Shown here one piece after another: positions 4,963 to 5,739 of a DNA stretch of 5,739 nucleotides. The position numbers and the translations under genes are program-made. The number at the start of each line of letters is the position of its first letter. Positions within the stretch are counted from its first letter, which is position 1. Below the pieces are notes generated by a model that made no database searches, had not been told where the DNA came from, and worked only from the letters and a program-made list of their open reading frames with translations. The DNA is from an uncultured Clostridium sp. (GTDB taxonomy: Bacteria; Bacillota; Clostridia; Lachnospirales; Lachnospiraceae), in assembly GCA_905192625.1 (NCBI GenBank), contig CAJJLI010000173.1:1-5739 (forward strand). The letters are read 5' to 3'.

Positions 4963-5739
4963 CTATTCTTGGTTACCATCTTTGGTAGTTGCATCGTTAT
5001 TTTTGCTACGGATTTGTTCTGCTGCCTTCTTTTTTGCTTCAGCAGCTAATCTCGCTTTTTCTTCTTTTTCTGCCGCTAAAACCGCATGATTTTCGCTGCA
5101 TACGCTTCCACTGCAGCTCCCACAATTTCCACCGCATGCAAGACGATTTTCAATCGGTGCATCTCCGTTGGTTGCTGACTTTAATTTTAATTTATTTTGA
5201 AGCGCTGTTAACATAGCAAGTACGAAGAATGCTCCAGGTGCTAGAACAAAGATTGAAAGTGGCTCGTAGCTAGCTGGTGTGATTTTTGCACCAAATATAG
5301 TACCTGCACCAAGTAACTCACGGAACAATCCAATGGATGTTAAACCAAGGGTAAAACCAAGGCCCATACCTAAACCATCAAAAATAGATGGGAATACTGG
5401 ATTCTTTGAAGCATATGATTCTGCTCTACCAAGAATAATACAGTTAACTACGATTAATGGTATATAAATCCCCAATGACTCATTTAATGATGGAATGTAC
5501 GCCTCTAATAAAAGTTGAACAATCGTAACAAAAGAAGCTACCACTACGATAAATGCTGGCATTCTAACCTTATCAGGAATTACTTTACGTAACATAGAAA
5601 TTAACATATTACTCATAACAAGTACAACCGCCGTTGTAAGACCCATTCCTATACCATTCATGGCAGATGTTGTTACTGCCAAAGTCGGACACATACCAAG
5701 CATCAGTACAAAGGTAGGATTTTCCTTTATAATACCATT
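4963..5739 (-). CDS. rnfE: RnfE, membrane core subunit of the ferredoxin:NAD+ oxidoreductase (N-terminus outside the window)
   Basis: The frame is open at the right edge: the 258 visible residues begin NGIIKENPTFVLMLGMCPTL, so only about 8-12 N-terminal residues should be missing. The ATG at 5703 is internal and not the start. RnfE is the homologue of RnfA (NqrD type), with about six membrane helices. Conserved cysteines C17 (LGMCPTLAVTTSA) and C100 (PLIVVNCIILGRAES) match the intramembrane cluster ligands. After the last helix (ends near residue 180) comes a hydrophilic tail of nearly 80 residues. It carries C202, C206, C209 and C214 in a Gly/Ser-rich patch (ACGGNCGSCSGSVC), then a Lys/Glu/Ala-rich segment likely to be helical. 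E. coli RsxE lacks such a cysteine patch as far as I recall. rnfC, rnfD and rnfG are expected just upstream, outside the window, with the operon promoter. Confidence 0.96.
   Translation of the reverse strand, partial: NGIIKENPTFVLMLGMCPTLAVTTSAMNGIGMGLTTAVVLVMSNMLISMLRKVIPDKVRMPAFIVVVASFVTIVQLLLEAYIPSLNESLGIYIPLIVVNCIILGRAESYASKNPVFPSIFDGLGMGLGFTLGLTSIGLFRELLGAGTIFGAKITPASYEPLSIFVLAPGAFFVLAMLTALQNKLKLKSATNGDAPIENRLACGGNCGSCSGSVCSENHAVLAAEKEEKARLAAEAKKKAAEQIRSKNNDATTKDGNQE

Noticed and set aside
5701..5703. ATG at 5703 as the start of rnfE
   Set aside because: The frame stays open to the window edge and the upstream codons encode the conserved KENPTFVL segment of RnfE, so the true start is outside.

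Overview
The window reads as chromosomal DNA from a low-GC, Gram-positive anaerobe of the class Clostridia, plausibly Lachnospiraceae. The reasons are the AT-rich base composition, strong purine-rich ribosome binding sites, a YesN-type response regulator, a YghZ/Gpr-type aldo/keto reductase, a zinc-ribbon membrane protein of a kind common in Firmicutes, and an rnf operon whose end has the order E-A-B. The family placement is inference. No mobile element, CRISPR array, rRNA or tRNA was found.

Layout. Bases 1-1126 (minus strand) hold the N-terminal 375 codons of a two-component response regulator that runs off the left edge. Bases 1127-1373 are a divergent intergenic region. It carries a good promoter for the regulator, a small inverted repeat, and the ribosome binding site of the reductase. 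Bases 1374-2369 (plus) encode the complete aldo/keto reductase, followed by a hairpin terminator at 2401-2435. Bases 2441-2664 are a non-coding tandem array of degenerate 14-bp units, clean from 2483 and partly organised into 42-bp triplets. A second terminator, facing the other way, sits at 2662-2698. Bases 2711-3205 (minus) encode a small zinc-ribbon protein with two membrane segments, with its own extended -10 promoter at 3288-3316. Bases 3317-3430 hold nothing I recognise. Bases 3433-3504 are the terminator of the rnf operon.

Bases 3516-5739 (minus) are the last three genes of that operon in transcription order rnfE (5' end outside the window), rnfA and rnfB, separated by only 14 and 17 bases. 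Together with rnfC, rnfD and rnfG, expected beyond the right edge, they make the membrane ferredoxin:NAD+ oxidoreductase. It couples electron flow from reduced ferredoxin to NAD+ to Na+ or H+ export. RnfB accepts electrons through its chain of iron-sulfur clusters, and RnfA and RnfE form the paired membrane core with its intramembrane cluster.

The genes are individually conventional and I see no convincing new multi-gene system. The points most worth a second look are the 14-bp/42-bp repeat array between two convergent genes, the cysteine-rich charged tail on RnfE, and the possible RNA structure over the reductase start.
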